Assembly: GCA_001724855.1 (NCBI GenBank)
Contig: MEED01000021.1
Coordinates: 1-64,000, forward strand
DNA: 64,000 nucleotides
Reading direction: 5' to 3'
Source: Lautropia sp. SCN 69-89
Lineage (GTDB): Bacteria > Pseudomonadota > Gammaproteobacteria > Burkholderiales > Burkholderiaceae_E
The translations under genes were made by a program, and so were the position numbers. Below the pieces are notes generated by a model. That model worked only from the letters and a program-made list of their open reading frames with translations, did no database searches and was not told the DNA's origin. Below are positions 19,128 to 27,538 of the stretch, piece by piece. Position 1 is the stretch's first letter, and each line of letters opens with the position of its first letter.

Positions 19128-19421
19128 TCACACCGGCACCACCTGGAGGCCGTTGTCGGCCGCGAAGCCGGCGACGAAGCGGTACGCGAGCGGCTCGAGA
19201 TCGTACAGGCGCGCATCGACGGCCACGCACTTCACGCCGTCGCGCCAGCCCGGCGTCACGTACGGCGACCAGCCCAGGTGCGCGCCCGGCGCAACGCCAC
19301 CGGGGCGGAAGCCGGCCATCACGCCGCACAGCCGCTCGGCCCAGTCGCTGGGGCGAAACGGCCGCCCTGCCGGGGTGAGACCGAGAATGACGAAGGACCT
19401 GGGGGCTGCAGCGGCAATCAT
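19128..19421 (-). CDS. DUF3579 domain-containing protein
   Basis: A 97-residue protein that is essentially one DUF3579 domain: FVILGLTPAGRPFRPSDWAE, RLCGVMAGFRPGG and CVAVDARLYDLEPLAYRFVA. The function is unknown. In betaproteobacteria it is found beside arginine biosynthesis genes, as here, divergent from argD. Start ATG 19421 gives MIAAAAPRSFVILG. A TATAAT on the minus strand at 19462-19457 lies about 36 bp upstream and is a likely -10, though no good -35 is visible. There is no signal peptide. Confidence 0.88.
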   Translation of the reverse strand: MIAAAAPRSFVILGLTPAGRPFRPSDWAERLCGVMAGFRPGGVAPGAHLGWSPYVTPGWRDGVKCVAVDARLYDLEPLAYRFVAGFAADNGLQVVPV

Positions 19422-19456
19422 CGACAGCGGGCGGCGTCGCGCCGCGCGAAGCAGCG

Positions 19457-19514
19457 ATTATAACTGCGCAAGCGCATCAGCACCGTTGGCCGCAGGGCCA
19501 CTTTCCCCTACAAT
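19457..19514. promoter_or_regulatory. divergent promoters for DUF3579 and argD
   Basis: Plus strand: TTGGCC (19486-19491), a 17-bp spacer, then TACAAT (19509-19514), predicting a start near 19521 and a leader of about 105 bases to argD. Minus strand: TATAAT at 19462-19457 for the DUF3579 gene. The two lie back to back within 60 bp. I did not find a clear ARG-box palindrome. Confidence 0.5.
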
Positions 19515-19626
19515 TCAAGCAATTAGAACGGCGGTCCGCGGATGTTTCCCGGGGTGCGGGGCAGGCACGCAACCGCCGTTCGCGTTTTCCGCGCGCCGCA
19601 GGCGCAACCCGACCAGGAACCACCCG

Positions 19627-20826
19627 ATGCCCGCGACCCAGCCCCTGATGAATACCTATGCCCGGCAGCCGGTGGCCTTCAGCCACGGCGACGGCGCGTG
19701 GCTCTACGACTCCGAGGGCCGGCGCTATCTCGACTGCCTGGCGGGCATCGCGGTGAACACGCTCGGCCACAACCATCCGAAGCTGGTGGCGGCGCTGCGC
19801 GAGCAGGTGGCGCGACTGATCCACAGCTCGAACCTGTTCGAGGTGCCGCTGCAGACCGAACTGGGCGCCAGACTGGTCGAGCTGTCGGGCATGACCAACG
19901 TCTTCTTCTGCAATTCCGGTCTCGAGGCCAACGAGGCGGCACTGAAGATCGCGCGCAAGTACGGCCATGAGCGCGGCATCGCCCGGCCCGAGGCGGTCGT
20001 CTACGAGCGCGCATTTCACGGCCGATCGATCGCGACGTTGTCGGCCACCGGCAACGAAAAGGTGCAGAAGGGCTTCGAGCCGCTCGTCGAAGGCTTCGTG
20101 CGCGTGCCGCTGAACGACGTCGGCGCGCTCGAGCGCATCGCCGCCGAGCGGCCCGACGTCGTTGCGGTGTTTCTCGAGGCGATCCAGGGCGAAGGCGGCA
20201 TCCAGCCCGCGCGCATCGAGTACCTGCAGGCGGTGCGCCGGCTTTGCGACAGCAAGGGCTGGCTGATGATGGTCGACGAGGTGCAGTGCGGCACGGGCCG
20301 CACCGGCAAATGGTTCGCGCACCAATGGGCGGGCGTCGTGCCCGACGTGATGCCGCTGGCCAAGGGCCTGGCCTCTGGCGTGCCGATCGGCGCAGTGGTC
20401 GCGCGCGGCGCCGCCGCCGAGGTGTTCCAGCCCGGCAATCACGGCACCACCTTCGGAGGCAATCCGCTGGCGATGCGCGCCGGCCTGGTCACGATCGCGA
20501 CGATGCAGGAGGAAGGCCTGCTCGAGAACGCCGGACGCATTGGCCAGCTGATCATGTCGGAGATCGGGCGCGAACTGGCCGGCACGCCGGGCTTCGTCGA
20601 AGTGCGTGGCCAGGGCCTGATGATCGGCGTGGAGCTCGACCGGCCCTGCGGGGCGCTGGTCAGGCGCGCGCTCGACGCCGGGCTGGTGCTCAACGTCACC
20701 GCCGACCGGGTGATCCGGCTGCTTCCGCCCCTGATCTTTCGCGCCGAGCACGCCGAGCAACTCGTCGGCACGCTGGTTCCCCTGGTCCGCGGCTTCCTCC
20801 GGGAGGACCAGGCCAGGGCCGCCTGA
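19627..20826 (+). CDS. argD: acetylornithine/succinyldiaminopimelate aminotransferase
   Basis: A 399-residue class III PLP aminotransferase of arginine synthesis, converting N-acetylglutamate semialdehyde to N-acetylornithine. Key stretches: GIAVNTLGHNHP, FFCNSGLEANEAALKIARK, FHGRSIATLSATG, the PLP-phosphate and aspartate region MVDEVQCGTGRTGKWFAHQ, and the Schiff-base Lys246 in LAKGLASGVPIG. ATG 19627 (MPATQPLMNTYAR) is the family start. argF follows after 14 bp, so the two form an operon. The enzyme may also serve lysine synthesis as a succinyldiaminopimelate aminotransferase. Confidence 0.95.
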   Translation: MPATQPLMNTYARQPVAFSHGDGAWLYDSEGRRYLDCLAGIAVNTLGHNHPKLVAALREQVARLIHSSNLFEVPLQTELGARLVELSGMTNVFFCNSGLEANEAALKIARKYGHERGIARPEAVVYERAFHGRSIATLSATGNEKVQKGFEPLVEGFVRVPLNDVGALERIAAERPDVVAVFLEAIQGEGGIQPARIEYLQAVRRLCDSKGWLMMVDEVQCGTGRTGKWFAHQWAGVVPDVMPLAKGLASGVPIGAVVARGAAAEVFQPGNHGTTFGGNPLAMRAGLVTIATMQEEGLLENAGRIGQLIMSEIGRELAGTPGFVEVRGQGLMIGVELDRPCGALVRRALDAGLVLNVTADRVIRLLPPLIFRAEHAEQLVGTLVPLVRGFLREDQARAA

Positions 20827-20840
20827 GCAGCGGGCACGTC

Positions 20841-21761
20841 ATGAAACAGAAGCACTTCCTGCAGTTCCGGGACTTCAGCGCCGACGAAATCGGCTACCTG
20901 TTCGCGCGTGCCCGCGTGATCAAGGACCGCTTCAAGCGCTACGAGAAATACCATCCGCTGGTCGACCGCACGCTGGTCATGATCTTCGAGAAGGCCAGCA
21001 CGCGCACGCGGCTGTCGTTCGAGGCGGGCATGCAGCAACTGGGCGGCGCGGCGATCTACCTGGCCACGCGCGATTCGCAACTCGGCCGCGGAGAGCCGGT
21101 GGAAGACGCCGCTCAGGTGATCTCGCGGATGTGCGACATCGTCATGATCCGCACCTTCGAGCAGGAGATCGTCGAGCGCTTCGCCGCGCACTCGCGGGTG
21201 CCGGTCATCAACGGGCTGACCAACGAGTACCACCCGTGCCAGATCCTGGCCGACATCTTCACTTTCATCGAGCACCGCGGCTCGATCGCCGGCAAGACGG
21301 TGGCGTGGATCGGCGACTCCAACAACGTCTGCAACACCTGGCTGCAGGCTGCCGAAGTGCTCGGCTTCAACGTCCACGTCTCCACGCCGCCGGGTTACGA
21401 GGTCGAGCCCGAGCGCGCCGGACTGTTCGGCACCGATCACTTCGAGGAATTCACCGACCCGATCGATGCCTGCCGGGGCGCCGACCTGGTCACCACCGAC
21501 GTCTGGACCAGCATGGGCTTCGAGGCCGAGAACGACGAGCGGCGCAAGGCCTTCGCCGACTGGTGCGTCGACACCGACATGATGCGCGTGGCGCGGCCCG
21601 ACGCGCTGTTCATGCACTGCCTGCCGGCGCACCGCGGCGAGGAGGTCGCCGCCGAGGTGATCGACGGGCCACAGTCGGTGGTCTGGGACGAGGCCGAGAA
21701 CCGCCTGCACGCGCAGAAGGCGTTGATGGAGTACCTGCTGCTCGGGCGGATCGAAGGCTGA
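20841..21761 (+). CDS. argF: ornithine carbamoyltransferase
   Basis: A 306-residue cytoplasmic enzyme that makes citrulline from ornithine and carbamoyl phosphate. The carbamoyl-phosphate loop STRTR is at 53-57, HPCQILAD follows, and the ornithine-binding HCLPAHRGEE is near 259-268. TTDVWTSMGFE is also conserved. ATG 20841 is preceded by a poor ribosome site, consistent with coupling to argD 14 bp upstream. In many Burkholderiales argG follows directly; here it is 7 kb away behind unrelated genes. Confidence 0.96.
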   Translation: MKQKHFLQFRDFSADEIGYLFARARVIKDRFKRYEKYHPLVDRTLVMIFEKASTRTRLSFEAGMQQLGGAAIYLATRDSQLGRGEPVEDAAQVISRMCDIVMIRTFEQEIVERFAAHSRVPVINGLTNEYHPCQILADIFTFIEHRGSIAGKTVAWIGDSNNVCNTWLQAAEVLGFNVHVSTPPGYEVEPERAGLFGTDHFEEFTDPIDACRGADLVTTDVWTSMGFEAENDERRKAFADWCVDTDMMRVARPDALFMHCLPAHRGEEVAAEVIDGPQSVVWDEAENRLHAQKALMEYLLLGRIEG

Positions 21762-21805
21762 AGCGCGGGCCGGTCGGGCCTCTCGAAGGCTGGGGCGCAG
21801 GCCGG

Positions 21806-22531
21806 TCAGCCGGCGTCGGCCAGCTCGAGCTTCATGCCCAGGTGCGAGGCGACGAAGCCGAGGCGCTCGTAGAACCGGTGCGCGTCCACGCGCGAGCGAT
21901 CGGAGCTGAGCTGCACGATCCGGCAACCGCGCGAGCGCGCCCGCGCAATGGCCCACTCGATCATCACCCGGCCGGTTCCGCGCGAGCGCTCGCCCGCCGC
22001 CACCCTCACCGCCTCGATCGTCGCGCGCCAGGCGCCCTGCCGCGACAGGCCAGGGGTGAAGTCGAGTTGCATCGTGCCGATCACCCGCGCGCCGCGGCAG
22101 GCCACCAGCAACTCGCAATTCGGGTCTCGCTCGATGGCTTCGAAGGCCGCGAGGTAGCCGCTCGCCAGCGGCAGCCCGGGCCGCTCGCGCTGCGCGCCCA
22201 GCACGTCGTCGGCCAGCAACGCGACGATCGCGGGCAGGTCTTCGCGTAACGCGGGGCGGATCGCCGGCGCTGCCTCGCCGGCGCTCGTGCCGTTCGCCGT
22301 GGGCCGCTCCGCGGATTCCGTCCGGGCGCTTGCCTCGTCGGCCCCAGTGCGGGCGGCGACGATCGCCGCGAGATCCACGCGTTCGATCGCACCGACTGCG
22401 GCCTCGAAGCGACCTTCGGCGCACAGCCCCTGCATGCCCGCGTCCTCGTAGGCGTCGACCGCCGCGCTCGCGCAGGCATCGCGCACCGCGGCCGCCAGCG
22501 ACGTCGTGGTCGTGCTGGTCGTCGTGCTCAT
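21806..22531 (-). CDS. GNAT family N-acetyltransferase
   Basis: A 241-residue protein. The C-terminal 150 residues are a GNAT domain: RPALREDLPAIVALLADD, RVIGTMQLDF, the acetyl-CoA loop VRVAAGERSRGTGRVMIEWA, and HRFYERLGFVASHLGMKLEL. The first 90 residues are separate: a Ser/Thr run (MSTTTSTTTTS), then a helical segment containing AYEDAGMQGLCAEGRFEAA, linked by a disordered Thr/Ala stretch. ATG 22531 has GGAG 8 bases upstream. The substrate is unknown. It is convergent with argF and downstream of the mgtC-like gene. Confidence 0.82.
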   Translation of the reverse strand: MSTTTSTTTTSLAAAVRDACASAAVDAYEDAGMQGLCAEGRFEAAVGAIERVDLAAIVAARTGADEASARTESAERPTANGTSAGEAAPAIRPALREDLPAIVALLADDVLGAQRERPGLPLASGYLAAFEAIERDPNCELLVACRGARVIGTMQLDFTPGLSRQGAWRATIEAVRVAAGERSRGTGRVMIEWAIARARSRGCRIVQLSSDRSRVDAHRFYERLGFVASHLGMKLELADAG

Positions 22532-22661
22532 CCCGGACACTCCATCGCGCCTCCCGCGCATGAACCGTTCGTCGCCGATTCTATGGCGCATGCGCAGGGT
22601 CGGCGGCGCGCGCCGCGAGGCCGGAGGGGTCGATCGAGCGCCTGTACGCGCGGGGACGACT

Positions 22662-22713
22662 CCGTGCCGGCGCAGCCTCTCCCGGCGCCGCACCGTGCCG
22701 GCGCAGCCTCTCC
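22662..22713 (+). repeat. two 31-bp-spaced direct repeats
   Basis: CCGTGCCGGCGCAGCCTCTC followed by C occurs at 22662-22682 and again at 22693-22713, a 21-bp identity with a 31-bp period; a shorter third echo (GCAGCGTGCCG) follows. It lies in the 209-bp gap between the GNAT and MgtC-like genes, which holds no other visible signal. Confidence 0.7.
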
Positions 22714-22740
22714 ACGCGCCGCAGCGTGCCGCCCCGACCG

Positions 22741-23466
22741 TCAGTCGCCGGTGGGCGAGATGCGGAACTCGCGCACCGAGTCGAGCGTGGCCAGCGCGTC
22801 GGCGAGCCGGCGCAGGTTGTCCATGTGGCTGGTGCGGACCACCATCCGGTACTCGAAGAAGTCGGCGGCAGCGTCCAGCCGGTAGTTCAGGTTCGCGACG
22901 GTGAAGCCCATCTGCGAGAGCTGCTCGCGCATCGGCCCTTCCGGCATCGTTGCGGAGCGACGGAAGCGGATCGTGAAGTGCGCGTAGAACTGCGCCGGCA
23001 TCCGCGTCTCGACCCAGCGGAACACCGACAGCGTACCCAGCGTCAGGATGGTGGCGACCAATGCGGGATAGTAGAAACCGATGCCGATCAGCACGCCGAT
23101 CGCCGCGGTGATCCAGATCGACGCGGCGGTCGTGAGCCCGCGCACCGTGGGCCCCTCCTTCATGATCGTTCCGGCTCCCAGGAAGCCGATGCCGGTCATG
23201 ATGCCCTGCGCCATGCGTGTCGGATCGAGCGCAACCCGCCCCTGCGTGAGTCCCGGGAACCAGCGGTTCTCGTAGATCGTGACCAGCATCAGCAGGCTGG
23301 TCGACAGGCACACCAGCGCGTGCGTGCGGAAGCCCGCCGGCCTGCCGTGGTAGCTGCGCTCGAGCCCGATCGCTCCGCCCACTGCCAGCGCGGCGAGCAG
23401 CCGCAGCGTCATGTTCAGGTACGCCGGGTCGGCGAACCACTGGTCGATCAGTCTTGCGAGGCTCAT
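22741..23466 (-). CDS. MgtC/SapB family membrane protein
   Basis: A 241-residue inner-membrane protein with four or five N-terminal helices over about residues 17-150, then a soluble ACT-like C-terminal domain (about 165-241, FYAHFTIRFRRS, DFFEYRMVVRTSHMDNLRRL). Family hallmarks are GGAIGLERSYHGRPAGFRTH and GIGFLGAGTIMKEGPTVRG. MgtC relatives support growth at low Mg2+ and, in pathogens, survival in phagocytes; here the role is inferred only. Start ATG 23466 sits 6 bp after the aldo/keto reductase stop on the same strand, so the two are probably co-transcribed. Confidence 0.9.
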   Translation of the reverse strand: MSLARLIDQWFADPAYLNMTLRLLAALAVGGAIGLERSYHGRPAGFRTHALVCLSTSLLMLVTIYENRWFPGLTQGRVALDPTRMAQGIMTGIGFLGAGTIMKEGPTVRGLTTAASIWITAAIGVLIGIGFYYPALVATILTLGTLSVFRWVETRMPAQFYAHFTIRFRRSATMPEGPMREQLSQMGFTVANLNYRLDAAADFFEYRMVVRTSHMDNLRRLADALATLDSVREFRISPTGD

Positions 23467-23472
23467 TCCGGC

Positions 23473-24474
23473 TCAGCGCCTGCGGCCGCGGAACGGATAC
23501 TGGGGATCGTGATAGCCGGGCGTCGATGCGTGGCCCGGCGTCACCAGCGAATCGACCAGCGCCTCGTCCTCGTCGGACCAGGCGTAGTCGAGCGCCCCGA
23601 AGTAGTCGGCGAACTGCCCGACCGCCTTCGGACCCGCGATCACGGAAGTGACCACGCCGTTGGCAAGCAGCCACGCCACCGCGAACTGCACCAGCGTGAT
23701 GCCCCGCGCCTCGGCATGCGCCTTCAGTGTCTGCGCGATCGCCAGCGACTCCTCGCGCCACTCGGTCTCGAGGATGCGGCGATCGCCGCGACCGGCGCGG
23801 CTGCCTTCGGGCGGAGCGCTGCCCGGCGCGTACTTGCCCGTGAGCACGCCGCGCGCCACCGGGCTGTACGTGGCCACACCCAGTCCATGATGCGCGCACG
23901 CGGGCAGGATCTCGACCTCGGGCTGGCGGTTGAGCAGGTTGTAGTACGGCTGGCAGACGAGCGGACCGGGCATCCCCATGCGCGCGGCCATGCCGCACAG
24001 CGTCGCGATACGCCAGCCGCGGAAGTTCGACAGCCCCCAGTAGCGGATTCGCCCGGCCCGGATCAGGTCGGCGACGGTGTGCAGCATCTCCTCGTCGCCG
24101 CCGTCGTCGAAATCGCGATGCAGGTACCAGATGTCGAGGTAGTCGGTCTGCAGCCGCGCCAGGCTCGCGTCGAGCGCCTCGATCAGCCACTTGCGCGAAT
24201 AGCGCGAAGTGTTCGGCGCCTTCGACATCGGGTTGCCCACCTTGGAGGCGAGTACCCAGCGATCGCGGTCGGGCTTCAGCAAGGGCCCGAGCATCGCCTC
24301 GGAGCCGCCGCGCGCGTAGACGTCGGCGGTGTCGACGAAGTTCACGCCGCGCTCGCGCGCCAGCGCCACGATGTCGGCGGCCGCGGCAGCGTCGGTCTGG
24401 TCGCCGAACATCATCGTGCCCAGGCAGAGCTCGGACACCAGCAGGCTGCTGCGCCCCATTCGGCGGGTCTTCAT
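23473..24474 (-). CDS. aldo/keto reductase
   Basis: A 333-residue NADPH-dependent oxidoreductase with the AKR barrel. DTADVYARGGSE carries the catalytic Asp and Tyr, VLASKVGNP the Lys, and YLDIWYLHRDFDD the His. LAWLLANGVVTSVIAG-like cofactor sequence (VAWLLANGVVTSVIAGPKA) is near the C-terminus. It resembles YajO/YhdN-type reductases with broad aldehyde substrates. The start is ATG 24474 (MKTRRMGRSSLLVSEL); the 12 residues before it in frame are basic and not conserved. It lies 6 bp upstream of the MgtC-like gene and 108 bp downstream of the sigma factor gene, and could belong to that sigma factor's regulon. Confidence 0.9.
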   Translation of the reverse strand: MKTRRMGRSSLLVSELCLGTMMFGDQTDAAAAADIVALARERGVNFVDTADVYARGGSEAMLGPLLKPDRDRWVLASKVGNPMSKAPNTSRYSRKWLIEALDASLARLQTDYLDIWYLHRDFDDGGDEEMLHTVADLIRAGRIRYWGLSNFRGWRIATLCGMAARMGMPGPLVCQPYYNLLNRQPEVEILPACAHHGLGVATYSPVARGVLTGKYAPGSAPPEGSRAGRGDRRILETEWREESLAIAQTLKAHAEARGITLVQFAVAWLLANGVVTSVIAGPKAVGQFADYFGALDYAWSDEDEALVDSLVTPGHASTPGYHDPQYPFRGRRR

Positions 24475-24582
24475 CGGTCGCGGATCCGGTCGTCGAGATC
24501 GAAACCGCAACGATAGCCGGTTTTCGGGCGGCGCCGTTTCGGAAAGCGCAGACAGCCGTGCGCCGGCGCCCGGCGGAACCGC

Positions 24583-25158
24583 TCAGGCGAGGTGATCGCG
24601 CATCCGTTCGGCCAGCCGCCTGCGCGCGCGATGCAGCCGCACCCAGCAGTTGGCCTCGGTGATGCCCAGCCGGCGGCAGACCTCCGCGGTGTCGCGCCCT
24701 TCGAGCACCTGCAACACGAAGACCTCCCGCAGCGTGCCGGGCATGGCCTCGATCTCGCCGAGCAGCGCCTCGAGCAGCCGCGCGCCGGCCACGCGCTGCG
24801 CCGGGTCGTCGGTGTCGCCGAGTTGTCCCGGCTGTGCGTATGCAAGCCTGTCCAGCCCGTCGTCGGGCGCCTCGTCGTCGCGCGCATTGTCGATCGCCGG
24901 CAGATAGCGCGACTCGCGGCGGAACGCGTCCTGGATCTTGTGGTTCAGGATGCCGATCAGCCAGGTGCGCAAGGCCGACTGCCCCTGGAACGACCCCAGG
25001 TTCGAGAGCGCTGCCAGCAGCGCGTCCTGGACCGCGTCCTCGGCGAGGTTCTCGTCGCGAATGCGTCGCCGCGCGAAGCGCAGCATCGCCCCGCGGTGCG
25101 CAGCCAGGTCGGCCGGGCTCGGGGTCGGGGCGGCGAAGGCGGCAGCGGAGGGAGTCAT
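24583..25158 (-). CDS. ECF-like RNA polymerase sigma factor
   Basis: A 191-residue sigma-70 family protein with only regions 2 and 4. Region 2 (about 17-88) has RRRIRDENLAEDAVQDALL and RTWLIGILNHKIQDAFRRES. Region 4 (about 128-185) has LREVFVLQVLEGRDTAEVCR and the helix-turn-helix LGITEANCWVRLHRARRRL. Start ATG 25158 is chosen because region 2 begins soon after; the 58 residues upstream are antisense to the response-regulator promoter region. ECF genes are usually followed by an anti-sigma factor, but here the next gene is an aldo/keto reductase, so its control is unclear. Confidence 0.88.
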   Translation of the reverse strand: MTPSAAAFAAPTPSPADLAAHRGAMLRFARRRIRDENLAEDAVQDALLAALSNLGSFQGQSALRTWLIGILNHKIQDAFRRESRYLPAIDNARDDEAPDDGLDRLAYAQPGQLGDTDDPAQRVAGARLLEALLGEIEAMPGTLREVFVLQVLEGRDTAEVCRRLGITEANCWVRLHRARRRLAERMRDHLA

Positions 25159-25279
25159 GCGAAGGATCCGGGTGATGGCCGTGACAGGTTTCGAGTCTGG
25201 CGTCCCGCCCTCACCCGTCCATCTCGCGATGATCACGATTCGATAACGATTGGTACCGGCAGCGTGCGGGGGTTTTGCT

Positions 25280-26014
25280 ATGCTCGATTCGATGGACAGG
25301 CGAATACTCGTGGTCGAGGACCAGCGCGACATCGCCGAGTTGATCGCGCTGCACCTGCGCGATCTCGGCCATCGCGTCGATTGCGTGCACGACGGCGCGG
25401 CCGGCTACGAGGCGGCGCGCTCGGGCCGCTACGACCTGGTCGTGCTCGACGTGATGCTGCCCGGCCGCGACGGGCTGGACATCGTGCGCGCACTGCGCAT
25501 CGACAAGGTGACCACGCCGGTGCTGATGCTCACCGCCCGCTCGACCGAGCTCGACCGGGTGCTCGGCCTCGAACTGGGCGCCGACGACTACCTGACCAAG
25601 CCGTTCTCGATCCCCGAACTGCAGGCGCGCGTGCGCGCGATGCTGCGTCGCATCGACATGCACGCGCCGGCGGCCGCCGATGCCGGCGCCGGCGCGGCGG
25701 GTCCTGCCGAGCGCATCGAGGCCGGAGACCTGCTGATCGATGTCGCGAGCCGCGAAGTGCGCCTGTCGGGCCGGCCGATCCCGCTGACCGCCAAGGAATT
25801 CGACCTGCTCGCGCATTTCGCGCGGCACCCGGGACGCGCGTTCACCCGCATGCAGCTGCTCGACGCGGTCTGGGGCACGACCTTCGAGGGCTACGAGCAC
25901 ACGGTGAATACCCATATCAACCGCCTGCGCGCAAAGATCGAGGTCGATCCCGCCAACCCGCGCCGCGTGCTCACGGTGCGCGGCGTCGGCTACCGCTTCG
26001 CCGACCAGCGATGA
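25280..26014 (+). CDS. OmpR-family two-component response regulator
   Basis: A 244-residue transcription factor. The receiver (about 7-120) has Glu13/Asp14, phospho-acceptor Asp57 (LVVLDVMLPGRDG), Thr85 and Lys107 (DDYLTKPFS). An Ala/Gly linker (PAAADAGAGAAGPAE) leads to a winged-helix domain at about 150-242 (LTAKEFDLLAHFARHPGRAF, HINRLRAKIE, VRGVGYRF). I chose ATG 25280; ATG 25292 is also possible. The stop overlaps the start of the kinase gene, ATGA, so the pair is coupled. It diverges from the sigma factor gene across 121 bp. Confidence 0.92.
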   Translation: MLDSMDRRILVVEDQRDIAELIALHLRDLGHRVDCVHDGAAGYEAARSGRYDLVVLDVMLPGRDGLDIVRALRIDKVTTPVLMLTARSTELDRVLGLELGADDYLTKPFSIPELQARVRAMLRRIDMHAPAAADAGAGAAGPAERIEAGDLLIDVASREVRLSGRPIPLTAKEFDLLAHFARHPGRAFTRMQLLDAVWGTTFEGYEHTVNTHINRLRAKIEVDPANPRRVLTVRGVGYRFADQR

Positions 26015-27486
26015 AGTCGCTGCGCGCGCGCGTGCTGCTGCTGGTGGTCGGCTTCGGCCTGATCATGGCCGCGTTGTTCGCGATCATCATGCACGCCTCG
26101 GTGCGCCAGTACTACGCAGACTGGATGTACGCGAAGAACGCCGCGTTCGCGCAACGCGTCGTCGAGGCCCATCCCGACCTGTGGCACGACTACGCCGCCG
26201 ACCCCGGGGGTTTCGGCGCGACGCTGCGCCAGTACACGCTGTATTCGCCGCACACCGGCCTGTACCTGCTCGACCTCGACGGCCGCGTGCTCGCCACCGC
26301 AGGCGAGCGCCAGCCGTTCTGGCCGAACTACCGCGTCGACCTGGCGCCGATCACCGAAACGATGGCGGCCGATCCGGCGCTGCCGATCCTCGCCGACGAC
26401 CCCGACGACCAGGACCGCCAGTCGCTGGTGGCGGCCCGTCAGGTGATGCACGACGGGCAGCCGCGCGGCTGGCTCTACGTCGTGGCCCGGCAGACCGACA
26501 TCGACACCGCGATGCCCGCGCTGCTCAAGAGCTATGCGATCCGTGCCGCGGCGACCGCAGGACTGATGACGGTGGCGATCGGCGTGCTGCTCACCATCGC
26601 GATGATTTCGCTGCTCACCCGCCCGCTTACCGCGCTCACGCGCGCCACCGAGCAGATCCGCAACGCCGGATTCTCCGGCGAACTGCGCGCCGACCTGTTC
26701 CCCGACGCCGATCGCGACGACGAGATCGGGCGCCTGAGCCGCACCTTCCGCGAGGCGTTCGACCGCCTGCGCCTCGAGACCGAGCGCGTGCGCACCGTCG
26801 ACGCGCATCGGCGGGAGATGGTCGCCAGCGTCTCGCACGACCTGCGCACGCCGCTCACCGCGCTGATCGGCCAGATCGAGACGATCCGCCTGAAGGGCGA
26901 CGCGCTGCCTGCCGAAGCCCAGGCGCATCTGCTCGAGCGCGCGCTGCAGAACGCACGGCACCTCGAGCGGCTCACCGACGCGCTGGCCGACCTGGCGCGG
27001 CTCGACAGTCCGGAATTCCGCGCGCAGCCCGAGCCGATCGCGATCGGCGAGCTCGCCGACGACGTCGTCCAGCGCTTCTCGGCGGCCGCGCAGCAGGCCG
27101 GGGTGTCGCTGGAGGTCGAGTATCCCGACGGCCTGCCGCTCACCCGCGCCGATGCGGCGCTGATCGAGCGCGCGCTCGCCAATCTCATCGACAACGCGCT
27201 GCGGGTCACGCCCGCCGGCGGCCGCGTGCGGGTGCGCGCGCTGCGCGCCCGCGACGCGATGCGCCTGGAAGTGATCGACACCGGCCCGGGCGTCGCCTCC
27301 GAAGACCAGCCCCGCGTGTTCGAGCGCTTCTACCAGACCAGCCGGCACCGCGAGCATCGCGGCAGCTCGGGCCTGGGCCTGGCGATCGTCAAGCGCGTGG
27401 CCGAGCTTCACGGAGGAGTTGCCGGCCTGCGCAGCGCACCGGGCCAGGGCTCGACCTTCTTCATCGAACTGCCGCTGGCCGCCTGA
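26011..27486 (+). CDS. two-component sensor histidine kinase
   Basis: A 491-residue membrane kinase. TM1 (about 7-28) and TM2 (about 173-196) flank a 145-residue periplasmic sensor with no recognised fold. A HAMP segment follows (TRPLTALTRATEQI). The phospho-acceptor is His276 in ASVSHDLRTPLTAL. N box LIDNALRVTP, G1 DTGPGVA, F box FERFYQTSR and G2 SGLGLAIVKRVAE are complete, so it should be active. The signal is unknown. Translation is coupled to the regulator by a 4-bp overlap, and dinB begins 52 bp after the stop. Confidence 0.92.
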   Translation: MKSLRARVLLLVVGFGLIMAALFAIIMHASVRQYYADWMYAKNAAFAQRVVEAHPDLWHDYAADPGGFGATLRQYTLYSPHTGLYLLDLDGRVLATAGERQPFWPNYRVDLAPITETMAADPALPILADDPDDQDRQSLVAARQVMHDGQPRGWLYVVARQTDIDTAMPALLKSYAIRAAATAGLMTVAIGVLLTIAMISLLTRPLTALTRATEQIRNAGFSGELRADLFPDADRDDEIGRLSRTFREAFDRLRLETERVRTVDAHRREMVASVSHDLRTPLTALIGQIETIRLKGDALPAEAQAHLLERALQNARHLERLTDALADLARLDSPEFRAQPEPIAIGELADDVVQRFSAAAQQAGVSLEVEYPDGLPLTRADAALIERALANLIDNALRVTPAGGRVRVRALRARDAMRLEVIDTGPGVASEDQPRVFERFYQTSRHREHRGSSGLGLAIVKRVAELHGGVAGLRSAPGQGSTFFIELPLAA

Positions 27487-27538
27487 GGCCCGCAGCCCGC
27501 CGCGCGACGACTCTGAAGCCCCCGCCTGCCCCAGTCCG

